From NCBI GenBank assembly GCA_033439295.1, contig JAVTLE010000021.1:620009-684008 (forward strand): a stretch of DNA of 64,000 nt, in the 5' to 3' direction. The stretch is from Deuterostichococcus epilithicus (taxonomy: Eukaryota; Chlorophyta; Trebouxiophyceae; Prasiolales; Stichococcaceae). Of this stretch, positions 48,433-60,865 are shown one piece after another; position 1 is the stretch's first letter; every line of letters starts with the position of its first letter. The notes beneath the pieces are model-generated. The model did no database searches, had not been told where the DNA came from, and saw nothing but the letters and a program-made list of their open reading frames with translations. A program made the position numbers and the translations under genes.

Positions 48433-51400
48433 ATGGGCGGCATCAAGAACCGCGAGGAGAAGAAGAAGAAGAACCATGTGGTCAGGTGCGAAACAGTCTG
48501 TGTCTCAGCAAGTATGTGGCCGGGTGCATGCAACCATGTCTGAGACATTAGGCCGGGTATGCTCGATGCAGTTTGGGAGTGCAACCCCCAAGCCGGCACA
48601 TCCTAAGCAGCTGTATGCTCGCAGCTCGGGGTCCGGAGGCGGCATGAAGGGCCCCTCGACCATAGATAAGCGGCTGCAGGAGCAGAAGTGCCCCTACTGC
48701 GAGCGTGTCTTCAAACAGGTCTGCCGCATCTTCTTGTAGAGGGAACATGATGGCGAATTTCAATGAGCGTTCATCATGCAGCCGTGACGGATGCTGGAAT
48801 TTGACTTGCTCCTGCTGCCGCCATAATCACTGACCGCTGAAGTCCTTTGCCGTGGATCGTGCAGCCCAATCGATACAAGGAGCACATCCACAATAAGCAT
48901 GCAGAGGAGGCGGCCTCAATCGAAGATGGAGCCGCTGCACCCTCTGCAGCGCAGGTGCCCGCACATGGACCCCACCTCATCATATGCACAGGGCACACGC
49001 TGCAAGGCAGCGGCAGTGCTTACTGCCATCTGTCTGCCACCCTGGTCACCCCGCATGCCAGTGATGTGCTTGCCTGGGCGGAACAGCAGGCGTCGGTGGC
49101 GGCGGCGGCGCCGGTGGCAAAGGGCGGCATGATGGAGGTGGACAGCGCCGCGGGCTACTACACCAGCAAGTCGCCGCAGATGATCCTGCACGAGTGGTGC
49201 CGCCGGCAGGGCCGCCCCAAGCCACGCTACAAGACGCTACCCATGGAGGATGGGCGCTTCCGCTGCCGGGTGGGCTTCCTTTGCTTGCATTTTTGCACTG
49301 AAGGTCGTGGGTGCACACCACCTTGGCCAGAGAAATGCGAGGCACCTGTCAATCTCGTGCCATGCCTGGGTGGGAGGGATGCGGGGCCTGTGCCTACCGC
49401 TTACTAACGTGCAACAGGCTTCGCCTCAGTCATTGGGTTCAGGGGCAGAGCAGCACGTGTGGCATTACCGGACAAGGTCCAGATGCTGTGGCCATATGGG
49501 CGTGGATTCTCTGTCCCTGTCGACTGCCGAGGCCCGGCATGCTGCACGATCCTGTCCGCCACAATTCAGCGGCTGTGCATGCGGCAGGAGATGGCGGGGC
49601 TTGTACTGGCATTTCATGTCAGAATCCCACGAACTCAGGTTTACAAGGATGCATGCTTGCGGCAGGTGCTGCCGCCGGTGGCTGCCAGGCAGGCAGCGGT
49701 GCGTTAGAAATGTATTGGCATTGTGCATACAATTGGTCGAGTGCGGCCCCGTCCAGTGCACCACGCAGCGGGTTGCGCTGCCAGAGAATGGCGCGCCAGA
49801 ATGGGGACGAGCCGATCCTTCTGCGCGACGGCTCAAGGGGCTGGACTCGGAACGTGTCACAAACCGACACACGACCTGTCACAGGTGGTGCTACCGGACA
49901 AGGAGCGCTCCGATCGCGACGAGGTTATCTTCCTGGCGGAGGAGCATGCCGCGGGCGATGACACCGCCGCGCAGCAGCTGGGCGCGGTGGCGGCGCTGGC
50001 GAGCCTGGCGCGGGACCTGCCGCTGGAGCGGGTGCTGCCGCACGAGTTCCGCCCCCTGTTCCAGTCCATCAGGGACGAGGTGTGGGGACGCGGTCTTGCC
50101 TGGAAATTGTTGCAGAGACGTCTGTAAAGCTGCACTACCCGTGCAGGGCCTGAGGTTTACAAGTGCACAGCAGAATCCCCAGCCCCGCAATGTTGGTCAT
50201 GATGTCCGGACAGTGCGGCACTGCCTGGCAATGCGCATAGCTGCAGCTCTGCCGTCTCACACCAGGCTGGCGCCACACACTGCAGCAGGCTTTGCCTGTC
50301 CGTCACACGACAGACATGCCAGCGACAGGCTTTCGCGAAACCTCGAATCTCCCGACCGCCGACCGCCGATCGCCTTGCCGCTCGCAGAACGTAGCGCGCT
50401 CGCAGCGGGCGGCGCAGCGCGCGGCCGCGGAGGAGGCGCGGCGGGCGAAGGAGCGGGCACGGCGCGCGGCGGAGGCGCGCCGTCCGGCGGCCAACGTCAT
50501 CATGTCGGACGCGCAGCGGCGCGCAGTGGAGGGCGCCCTTGCCTCCGTGCGGGGCAGCGGGCCAGCGGCGGCAGCTGTGCTGGCCAGCGACGGCGGCGGC
50601 GCCGCGGCAGACGCCGAGGCGCACGCGGGCGAGTCTGTGTGGCTGGTGTGCGTGTGTCGGCACGGATTCACTGCTGGGGACGTTGTACGAGACGGTCGGT
50701 GCATTGGTCCATCGCGGCGGCCGTGGGAGCTGGCGCAATGCGGTGCTCTGAAGCCCGCTTGACCCTTGAAGTCCGAAGCCTTCACATAGCTGAACTTTCT
50801 GCAGGCGCGGAGGGCCTGCTGGATCAGCTGCAGAAGCTGGGCTTCCGGGAAGCAGACGCCCGCCAGGCGCTCTCGGCGTCGCGGCAGCCCAATGGCGGCG
50901 GCGGGAACGCGAACGGTGGCGGCGCCGGCATTGCCTTGGTCCGCCAGCGCGACCTGTCGGCGGCGCTGGACTGGCTGTGCATGCACCTGCCGGAGGAGGC
51001 GCTGCCCGCCAAGTACGCTGCAGGTGAGACTCGATGCCATCTGGCTGTCTTTCTAGCCGTTTGAATAGTTGGGTGACCTCAGGTTGCTGGCTGATTTTGC
51101 AGCTTAGCATGAGCCGCATGCTCGTCGGTCGGACTGTGAATTTTCAAACCGATCTCCCAGGTGCCAGCAGCCGCCCAGTGGGGGTGCTGTACCGCAAGAC
51201 CTCTGGCGCTGCCCCGCGGCCGGTGACGGCGGAGACTCCAGACCCAGCCGCGGCGTCGGACGATGCGTCGGTCCGGTGGCTGGCCGCCGCCGGGTACCCT
51301 GCTGGCGACGCCGCCGGCGCGCTGGCGGAGTGCGCCGGCGACTGCGAGGCGGCGCTGCTGCACCTGTACGCCGCCTGGACAGGTACCTGGGTGTCGGGAG

Positions 51401-54400
51401 AAACACATCAAATTGAGCTCGGCAATTTCACTGTGCAAGCGCAGCTGCAGCTATCCAGGCATGGTACAGGTGCCCATGGCTGGCGTGAAGGACAATACTG
51501 TGCAAGGCAATCTTGTCATACGGCTACTGTCCAAGTGTCGTTCTGGAAAACAGCGGCCTGATCAGCGAGGCAGTTGCCAGGTCAGGGATGGCAGGCGGGC
51601 AACAGCGTGAGCAACCTGCACGCTGGAGGGTCTCTCACATGCGGAGCGGCAGTGCTCAGGCATGGCGGGCTGCCTGAGTGCACAGGCGCCGCCGCGGGGA
51701 TGGGCGGCGACGCCGCGGCACCAACGGACGCGTGGACGGAGGAGCGCGAGGCGCTCAGCGCCATCTACGGCGACGCCGCCTCCTTCCCGTCGCCGGGCCT
51801 CACCTGCCTGCGGCTGGACCCGCCGGCCGAGGTGGCCCAGCTGCTGCGACAGCAGCCGCAGGTATCACGGGTGCAACCAGGCATCGCCCTGACGATACTC
51901 GTAGTTGTCTGCAGCTGGGGTGTTGGCGTTGGTGTGTCCGGCTCCCTCGGTCAGTGGCACACTGGCAGAGTGCAACCATCGGAAGGTGGCCAACTCAGCA
52001 TGAGCAAACGCCAATGCTGAGCAGGAGCTGCAGCCGCTGACGCTGGACTTCAGGATACTGCCGTCCGGGGCATACCCGGACGCGCCGCCCATCGTCTCTG
52101 TCAGGCAAGCTGTCAAGCCACTATATGACTACGGACAGCAGCTTATCTGGGTGCCTGATGTTTGGCACACCAAGGGCGGTGTTGGATTTCATGATCTCAA
52201 CGCGCGGGTGCAGCTCAGCAAATGTGCTCTGCTGCACGCAGGTGTGGGAGCCTGCCGCCGCCCCTGCTGCTGCGCCTGACGCAGCACCTGGCTGGCGTCG
52301 CCGCCGACGCCGCAGGCGAGCCCATGCTGCACGAGCTGGCGGCCGCGGCCAGCGAGTGGCTGGCCGATGTGCGGCAGCTGCGCTCACCCACGCCGCCGCA
52401 CAAGCCTGCCGGTGTTGTGCAGAACGGCAGCGACGCTCCGGCGCTGGAGCACATCGCACAGGTGGGCGACCCTGCACTTGTCGCCATCATCAGGCATCGG
52501 CTGCTGTTCTCCCATAACAATGGCCGCTGGCTTCGACTCGAGCGTCTTCTCGGAGACACAACATCTGCTTGTGCCGAGGCAGCCTCGAAGCACACTCCCT
52601 CCCACGCGACATCGCGCCCAGCGTCGTGATCTGGACAACTCCGTTTGTGCAAAGCGTTCCTGTGCCAAGGTGCAATCTTGATGGGCAGGCGGTGGACCAG
52701 TATCATAAGGCAGAGGCCACTGGTGGGCGGCCTCCGGCAGCGAACAGCGCGCGGCGCCAGCAGCGGCCGCGCGGCCGCCTGGAGCGCCCAGGTGACTCTC
52801 CGGCTGGCAGTGCCTCGGCAGCTCTGTTGCCTTGCAGGCGGGTCCAACGGCGTGAGACTCGACGAGCTGTTGTCGCGGTGACGGTGAGGTTCGTGTCTAG
52901 TCTGTGCTTCAGATCTGATCCTCGGAGGAGTTGACGATTGAGTCGCGTTTTAGTGAAGCTCGTGCTGAGCCCGACGACGTGACCGACTGACTCGAGCTTG
53001 TTTCGGTGGCGCCTCCGCAGCCATCGACGAGGCGGCGGAGGGCCGGCGGCTGGCGGCCGATGCGGCGGCGGCAGCCAGCTCGCCGCGGCTGGCGGCCATG
53101 CGGGCAGGGCGCGCCGCGCTGCCGGCCGCCGCGGCACGGGAAGAGGTGCTGCAGCAGCTGCGGGACCACCAGGTGGTCGTTGTCAGCGGCGCCACCGGTG
53201 CGCGGAGTTCTACCAAAACCTGATCTGCGTCAAGCGACACTGCGTTGCTGGAAACATAAACCTGCTGTGAAGTCTCATGCCGCCAGCTGCTGTTGGTGCA
53301 GTCTAATGTGGGTGCCGGGGGTGCACAGCATTGGCTCTCTGCGGTGACGGCGTCGACAATTCGACCGTGTTTGGGCCTGCTGGATTGACGGGCTCTTGAG
53401 ATTTATGGCTCACTTGGTGGTGGCGCAGGGTGTGGCAAGTCGACGCAGGTGCCGCAGTTTATTCTGGAGCAGGCGGTGACCGCCGGCGTCGGCGGCGCCT
53501 GCAACATCGTGGTCACGCAGCCCCGCCGCATCAGCGCCACCGGCCTGGTCAGCACCCTCCGCCTCAGAGTTTTGCGATAGACTATTAGGCGCTGGCCTGC
53601 ACTGTCCCAGCGTAATTCATGCAGAATTGGCATCCATGTTTATACAGCCGTGTACAGACTGGTGTGTGCAGGCAGATGGCGGCGTGATCAGGCGGTTTAT
53701 CGTATGTGCTGCACCCAGGTGTCTATCGTGTTTGCTCCGTGCAGGCATTGCGTGACGGCGGAACGCGGCGAGACAGCCTGGTGGGGTAGGTGCAAGCAGA
53801 TAGCGGCATGATCAGTCAGTTCATCTCATGTGCTGTACCCAGGCTTCTATTGCATTCCCTCCGCGCAGGCGCACCGTGTGGCGGCGGAACGCGGCGAGAC
53901 AGCGGGCGGCGTGGTGGGCTACAGCGTGCGGCTAGACTCCAAACGCTCCGCGCGCACCCGCCTGTTGTTCTGCACAACAGGTGCGGCATCTGGCTCCACG
54001 TGCGCGTTGTGCTTTTACAGCTGCTGGCTAGTTCACTGGCTCGCGGCGGCTGCTCCAGGGTTCCAGCGCCACGCACGTGCCTGCTTGGAGAGCACACACC
54101 CTGCGCCCGGGTCGGTCAGAGCCAACCGCCCGTGTCCACAGGCGTGCTGCTGCGGCGGCTGCTGAACGACACCGGCCTGGCGGGCACCACGCACGTGGTG
54201 ATCGACGAGGTGCACGAGCGCTCTGTGGACTCGGACCTGCTGCTTCTGCTGCTGCGGGACCTGCTGGCGAGCGGGAGGGTCCCCCACCTGCGGCTGGTGC
54301 TCATGTCCGCGACCGCGGACGCCGAGGCGTTTGCGCGCTACTTCGAGACGGCGCTCGGCGGCGAGGTGGGAGCCTGGCCCTCTGTTTGGACCCCGGTGCC

Positions 54401-57400
54401 TCATCAGGCATGATGTTCTGTCGAGCAGGCTCGGAGCTCTGCGCATGCAAGGCGGTCGCCTCATGGTGTGGTCCACTCCATGTCTGCGACCCCAATGCGC
54501 TGCAGGAGTGAGCACCTCTTTCGTTGGTCTCCCATCGCATCCTCGCACCCACAAGCGATCGTGCAACACCAGAAATTGCGCGTGCCACCAGGGCGCAGCG
54601 GGGATTCTGAGCATCCCGGGCTTCACGCACCCGGTGCGGGACCTGTTCCTGGAGGACGCGCTGGAAGCTACCGCCTTCGCTGTCGGCCGCGGCTCCAAGT
54701 GGGCGGCACCACGCCGGCCCGCCGCCGCCTCCGCAGCCCCCCGGGTGGGTGGCGGAGACTGGATCCTGAGTCCTGAGTCTCAATGTGATGGCACATCGTC
54801 ACGGCTGGCTGCCACCTGCGCACCAGGACTTTGGACGAGGCGTGAAACGAGGCTTCCTGAATGCCCAGCATTCGTATTGAGTCTTGTTCATGACCTGGCT
54901 CCGCGACCTGGCCCTAGGCTGCAACTCAGAAGGCCAGGGATCTGACGCATGCCAGGGGCAGCGGCGGGGGCCTACTCGCAACAAGGCGGGCTCCGATGCA
55001 CTCTCACCACTCGTGGGCCAGCCCCCTGCAGGACAAGGGCGACAGGTTGGCAGCATATGCGGGGTACAGCGGGAAGCGCGCGGCGCAGCAAGCGGCCGCG
55101 CCCGACGCCTGGGATGCAGAGGACGCGGCGCCACCCGAGGTGTGCAGGCTGCACACCGGCGCACAGCATCGACCGGCACGTTGGGACTGCATCATTGGAA
55201 CAGATGCCCTGCAAGATGTGCATCGATGATGCGGCTCTGATTCGCTAAACTCGCTCCGCATGGTCGTCCACGAGGATGGCCAATCCTGACTGTTGTGTGC
55301 CGAGGTTTTTGCCCCTGCCATATGCACCCTCCCATGACATGCCGTGCCCTGGCGATTCGCTCTGCTGCGTGTGTGATTGAGGGGAAGCGGCCAAGCGTCT
55401 GAGGCACAGCGACCAGACCATTAATCTGCATCTGTCGAAACTCTGCAGGTCGAACAACCTGCCGTCCAGCACGCACTCGGCCTCGAACACTTTCAGGCTA
55501 ATCTATGCCACCTGCGCAGGACGCCCCGGAGGCCTGGGACCAGGAGGACGATGGCATTGGCAGCGGCCGCGGCGTCGCCGGCGGCGCGCCGGCAAGCACG
55601 TCGCGTGCGGCGGCCGCGTACAGCGAGCAGACCATGCGCAGCCTGGAGGTGTGGCCGCTCTCGGCTCTGCTCTGCTCTGCTCTGCTCTGCTCTGCCCCGC
55701 CCTGCTCTGCTCTGCTATGCTCTGCTTTGCTCCGCTCCGCCTGCTCTGCTCCGCTCCCTTCGCTCTCCTCTTCTTTCACGTATGTCGGCTCTACTTGGCT
55801 GGGCTCCGCTCTGGTGTACTAAGTGCTCTGCTCAGGCATCGGTGACATGCTGGATCGACCGGCATGAGCCAACAGGTGCAATGCTCTCATGCCAGCTGGC
55901 TGGATTCGCAGAGGCTGCTCAACGTTTGGCTCCCATGACCTGGCGCAAAGACTGCCAGTCATGCTGTGGCATCCCGGGAGGCTGTAGCCTCCCGGAATGT
56001 GCCGTGCCACTCAGGACAGCTGCTACCCCACGTGCCATGTCACAGCAAGTCTGCAAGGAGGCGCTGGACTGCGACTTTGGTGGAGCGGCTCGAGCGCCAG
56101 GGTGTGAACCCTCGGCATGGCCCGGCAGTTCTCCTGGTCCTGACCTCAGCTTCTGACCCGCTGCTGTGGCCCGCTCCTCCTCTGCAGAACATCAACGAGG
56201 AGGCGCTCAACTACGACCTCGTGGAGCGGCTGGTGTGCCACATTGTCGAATCGGAAGCGCGGGAGGGGCCGGGCGCGCTGCTTGCGCCAGCAGACCGGCC
56301 GGCGGCGGAGCGCCTCGGCGGCGACGGCGGCGGCGCCATTCTGATCTTCATGACGGGAGCAATGGAGATCGACCGGACGGTGCGGCGCTGCAGTCCTCGT
56401 CTCTTGGTGTCTCCCCAGCGTGTCTTTTGGTGTCTCTCCAGGTGGTTGAGGCTCTGCTTGCCTATTGGTCCTGCGCTTTAGATTGCACTGGTGCCGCTGA
56501 CCCTGTGCCACAGATCTCCTGTCCAGGCTTCCACGCTGGCGAGCTTCGGTGTCGAGTCTGCCACAGCTTTATCTCCTAAAGCTGCTGACGTCTTCATGCA
56601 TGGCGCGCAGATCCGGGCATTGCAAAAGTCGCAGCGGCTGACTGAGCTTGCAGGCGGCGGGCTGCGGTTGCTGCCGCTGCACGGCGGCCTGCCACCGGCG
56701 CAGCAGCAGCGCGTATTCGATCGGCCGCCTCCTGGCGTGCGCAAGGTACTGTCTGCTGCTGCCCCGATTGCTTTCTGATGCCCACTCTCAGTTGCCGGGA
56801 TCTTGCAGCATGCTGCAGCTGACCATCCGGAACCCCTACTCCTCCACCGCATGCACAGCTTAACGACGTCGCCTGCCTGTTCCCTTGGCGAAAGGGATGG
56901 AGACGAATGTCGCGGTTCTTTCGCAGATCGTAGTGGCGACCAATGTGGCAGAGACGTCCATCACAATAGATGACGTGACGGTAGTCATCGACGCGGGTCG
57001 CGCCAAGGAGATGGGCTACGACTCGACGCGTGGCATCGCCTGCCTACAGGTGACTCCCTATGCAAAGAGGTGCCTTTAGTCCTGAACAAAGTGCCACCAT
57101 GTGGCCTGCAGATGGTTCTGTCACAGAGCTGTGCCGCCGGCAGTTCGAGGCACCTGCACGCACTGCAGAATTTGCCGGCAAGACAGGGCGTATCGCAACC
57201 CTCACGACTCGTTCACATGGGTGCTTCCCATTGAGCCTGAGGCTGTGCGTCGTGCCCAAGTCGTGCATGACTCGCGCATCACCCGCAGCGCACGACTCTT
57301 GCAGGAAATGTGGATCAGCCAGGCAGCGGCACAGCAGCGGCGGGGGCGGGCGGGCCGGGTGCGGCCGGGCGTCTGCTTCCGCCTCTTCTCCCGCGCCACA

Positions 57401-60400
57401 TGGGCCACCCTGCAGGTGTGTCTCCTCGGCTCAGCTCGTGGATCCCCAACAGCTGTCGGTGAACCATCTATGTCACCCAATGCATCACCTAAGAGCCGCC
57501 TTCCACTCGAGTACCGAGGAGTGTGCATGTGACTTGATCGTTGGTTGCGATGCTGCCACATTTCCCCTTGAATCTGGGGTCTGCAGGTTGGGCGCCTTCC
57601 GCCTGAAGTGGGCACATGGATTGATGTACAAGCAGCAACTGCCAGAGAGGCCGCGGAAGCCGCTGGAGGCTGTGGTGCTCACCCTCGCAAACTGTCGAGC
57701 TCAATCTAAACCCTAGTGTCAACACATGACCTCTGAAACACTGCTGTCTGTCGTCGCAGAGGCAGCAGCCGCCGGAGATGCTGCGGGTGCCGCTGGAAGC
57801 GGTGGTGCTCACCGTCAAGGCCACCTTTGGCGATGGCGCGCCGGCGGACGACGTGCTGTGCCGCGCGCTCACGCCGCCGGCGCAGGCCTCCGTCGCCGCT
57901 GCCGTGTCCAACCTGAAGGTGAGGATCGAGGCGTGCATGCCCTCTCCTGCGCACTCGCTGCCTTCAGGCGGTCACCACCGGGTGCTCACTGGAAGCGCTG
58001 ACCGGAAGACATGGCCCAGCGCGCTCTGCAGGTGCGCAATATGAGCATGGCGGCGTGCAAGTGCAGTGTGCAGTACATCGAGCCCCGGCGCCACCCGTGT
58101 TCGTCGTCGCTTCAGCGTTCCGGCGTCGGCACCGAATGTCGCCTGGATGCATGCCCTTTCTCCCGTGCACCTCACCCTGCACCCCAAACCCCGAAAACCC
58201 TGCTGCAGGCCATGGGGGCTCTGGGGCCGGAGGAGGCCGTCACGCCGCTCGGCGAGCACCTGACGGCGATGCCAGTCGACCCGCGCGTGGGCAAGATGCT
58301 GGTGCATGGCGCCCTGCTGCGTTGCGCCGGGCCGGTGCTCACCATCGCGGCGGCCATGGGCCACGGGCGGCCGGTCTTCTTTGCGCCTGCCGACAAGCGG
58401 CAGGAGGCGCAGGCGCGCTCCCCTGGCCCTGGTGGAGGTTGACCTCAATCCAACGCTCTTCGATGTTGCAATGAAGCAGCCAAAGCAGCAGCAGCAGCAG
58501 CACTTGGCAGTGCCTGACACGAGAGAGTCTTCTGCAGCACCCTCGACTGTGTGGCATTCCGATAAAGGGTCTGCATCGCAACTTGGACTTCATGCATCGT
58601 GTCTTGCGGCACGGCTGCCCATGTGTGGCACCAGTCCGCATGGGTTCAAGCGGCAGGGCAGGATGTTCGGAGCTGTCGACCACCCCATGAATGTGTGCCG
58701 GCCCTGCCGCAAAGGATCGCACTGAGAGTGGTCTGAAGGTGGCATACCGCTCCTCGTGCAGGCGGCAAAGCAGGCACTGCTGGCGACGATCCCTAATGCC
58801 AAGAGCGACCATCTGGCGGTGGTTGTGGCGTTTGACGCCTGGCAGCGCGCTCTGGAGCAGGGCGGCCGCGGCGCGGCCTCGGCCTTCTGCAGCCAGCACT
58901 TCATCTCCCACCAGGTCAGAGCCGCACCGGCTGAAGGGTTTTCATACGACTCCATCAGCTCGTCAGGCGGTACGGAGTATGGGCTCAAGCCTTGCAATGA
59001 ACCTGGCCAGGCTGCCGTTGCCGGGAACAGTGGCTGGGCACCGCACGACATGCACATTAGCTGCAGGTTCCCTTTCAAACCCTGTTTTGTCGCTTGCGAG
59101 ACCCAGTGTGTACGATCAGATAGCCGACCTGCCACCGGCCTTCTCAACACACAGGCCATGGAGGGCATCGCCGGGGGGCGGGCAGAGTATGCCGGCACCC
59201 TGGCGGACCGCGGCTTCCTGCCGGCTTCCTACCCTGGCGAGCTACGCCGTGGCGGCCCTGCGGCGCTCGAGGCACACCGCGCCAAGGGTGGCCCCGACGA
59301 GTACAGCGGGAAGTGCGTGCCGTTTCCTGTTCCCCGCACCCTCTTGCTGCGTTCTGACATGCACTGTCTGCAGCCCCCCAGCCGAGGGTGCAGAAGAGTT
59401 GCTGGACGGCTTTGGCGCCTGCTTGTCGCCGGGTTGGCCAGCCGTGCACATGCTGCGACCGGCCTCTGCCTCTGCGAGGTGCTCGGACCACCGACTCATG
59501 TTTGCATGTGCCCATGACATTGTGGCTCGAGACTAATGCTGTGCATGACCCCACCCCCCTCCCTGCCTTTGGCGTCCCGCCATGGACGACTGATCAAGGT
59601 CGTGTCTGGCCGCTTGCTTTTCCTCTCGAGGCTTGCACCTGCACCCTCCGCTTGCGCTGCACTGCATCGCGCCTCACACTTACTCTGTACTGTGTGAGAA
59701 CCCCAGCGGGCGCGTGATTAAGGCGGCGCTGGCGGCGGGCTTCTACCCGGCGCTGCTGAGGGTGGACCACCCACCCGCGCGCTTCCGCGCCACCGAGGGC
59801 GGCTCCGTGCAGGTGACTAGGAACTCGCTCCGTGTTGCTCGCGATGCAACTTTGGACCCCCTGAAAGCTGTCGAGCGTGACACTGCGTCAGGGTGCTCTG
59901 ATATCGCTGCTGCACAACTCTGTCAGCAGTCTGGAACACCTACCGACTCGGGCTTGGTCCTGGCGGGTGTGAGCCTGAGGGCTTGCGCTGCCGTAGCCCT
60001 GTTGATGGATGTAAGGCAGAGCCCCGATAGCCTCTTCTCCCTCTTCCTCCTGGCAGCAGCTGAGCGTACGTGCATATGTGCGCGCAGGTGGACTCGGCGG
60101 CGGTGCAGGTCAAGTTTTTCGAGCGGCACAAGGGCCGCGTGTTCCACCACCCCTCCTCCGTCAACTTCAACTGCGGCCGCTTCGAGTCCGGCTGGCTGAT
60201 CTACACCGACATGGTGGAGACCTCCAAGGTGTGGTGCTCTTGGCTGTGTGGTTCCTCAGGCCTGCCTTCTGTGTTGCCGGTGCACCAGTCCCTGCACCGA
60301 ATCGCCTCTGACGCCATTAGAAGCCCAGGCTGCAGGAGCTCCTGCTCTCACGTGCAGGTGTTTGTGCGGGAGTCGTCGATGGTGCCCACGTACTCGGTGC

Positions 60401-60865
60401 TGCTCTTCGGCGGCGAGCTCACCGTGCTGCACGACCGCGGCCTGCTCAAGGTGCCCGAACCACCATGGCAGCAATGGCCGTGTCGGCCTGCGCAGGATCA
60501 CTGTGCGTGTGTGCGAGTCTGCCGCAACCCATTCAGAACCCTGCATCAGCACCGAGCCTGCATTGCGCAGCCTCGGAGTGGTGGACAGGCCGCCGCCGAC
60601 CGCACTGCGCCAGGAGCCTGATGCAGGCCTGCTGCGTCCGGCCTGTGGAGCCTGACATGTCAGTGCTGCATTCGTCACGCCGCGCCTCCAGGTGGACGGC
60701 TGGGCGGAGTTCCGGGCGCCAGCGCGCATCGGGGTGCTGGTGCGGGAGCTGCGCGGCGGCGTCGCGGCGCTGCTGGGCGCCAAGATCCAGGACCCGGGTG
60801 CGGACGTGGTGCACGCGCCCATCATCGACGCGCTGCACCAGCTGCTGGCCACCGACGGCTTCTAG
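48433..60865 (+). CDS. DHX57/DHX29-type DExH-box RNA helicase with Zn-finger, dsRBD-like, UBA and RWD modules
   Basis: Large 3'-5' ATP-dependent RNA helicase, probably in translation or RNA surveillance. The start at 48433 is [17 protein letters not shown]. Domains: C2H2-like finger [24 protein letters not shown] (~48685-48905); dsRBD-like [20 protein letters not shown] (~49170); UBA-like [20 protein letters not shown] with [19 protein letters not shown] (~50810-51018); a second UBA-like [20 protein letters not shown] (~51270); [23 protein letters not shown] (~51724). Helicase: Walker [10 protein letters not shown] (split by an intron, ~53200/53430), [12 protein letters not shown], motif [15 protein letters not shown] (DEVH, ~54199), [25 protein letters not shown] (~56679), [20 protein letters not shown] (~56932), [12 protein letters not shown] (~57336). 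HA2/ratchet: [20 protein letters not shown] (~58247), [16 protein letters not shown] region: [27 protein letters not shown], then [11 protein letters not shown] and stop. Three decayed exon copies sit in its introns. Confidence 0.92.
53670..53790 (+). pseudogene. Decayed tandem copy of a helicase exon start (copy 1)
   Basis: The stretch GCAGATGGCGG...GGCGGAACGCGGCGAGACAG matches 53795-53915 at about a 125-base offset, including the intron end (TGCTGCACCCAGG against TGCTGTACCCAGG), the acceptor (CTCCGTGCAG against CTCCGCGCAG) and the exon start, where GGCGGAACGCGGCGAGACAG is identical. The upstream copy contains an in-frame stop relative to the working exon ([14 protein letters not shown]) and lacks the GGCGGCGTGG segment, so it is a dead exon inside the intron. 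Confidence 0.85.
55664..55755. repeat. CTCTG-type pentanucleotide tandem repeat
   Basis: About 90 bases of CTCTG units, perfect at first then degenerate (CTATG, CTTTG, CTCCG), lie in a helicase intron just after the exon ending MRSLEV. Not part of the proposed coding sequence. Confidence 0.93.
56050..56100 (+). pseudogene. Decayed tandem copy of a helicase exon (copy 2)
   Basis: GGAGGCGCTGGACTGCGAC followed by GTGGAGCGGCT resembles the working exon at 56191-56240 (GGAGGCGCTCAACTACGAC, GTGGAGCGGCT) at about a 141-base offset. The working exon encodes [16 protein letters not shown]. The upstream copy has a one-base length change between the two blocks, so the same peptide is interrupted. Confidence 0.7.
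57632..57695 (+). pseudogene. Decayed tandem copy of the helicase HA2-start exon (copy 3)
   Basis: This stretch encodes [20 protein letters not shown] and then a stop. The working exon at 57760-57825 encodes [20 protein letters not shown], the conserved start of the HA2 region. Offset about 130 bases (CCGCTGGA at 57660 and 57790). The frame stays open across the copy, so a rare alternative exon cannot be excluded. Confidence 0.65.

Noticed and set aside
49250-51064. A single plus-strand open frame of 604 codons
   Set aside because: It runs through several helicase introns. Only short parts agree with conserved helicase modules, which occur in other frames as well, so it is not one exon.
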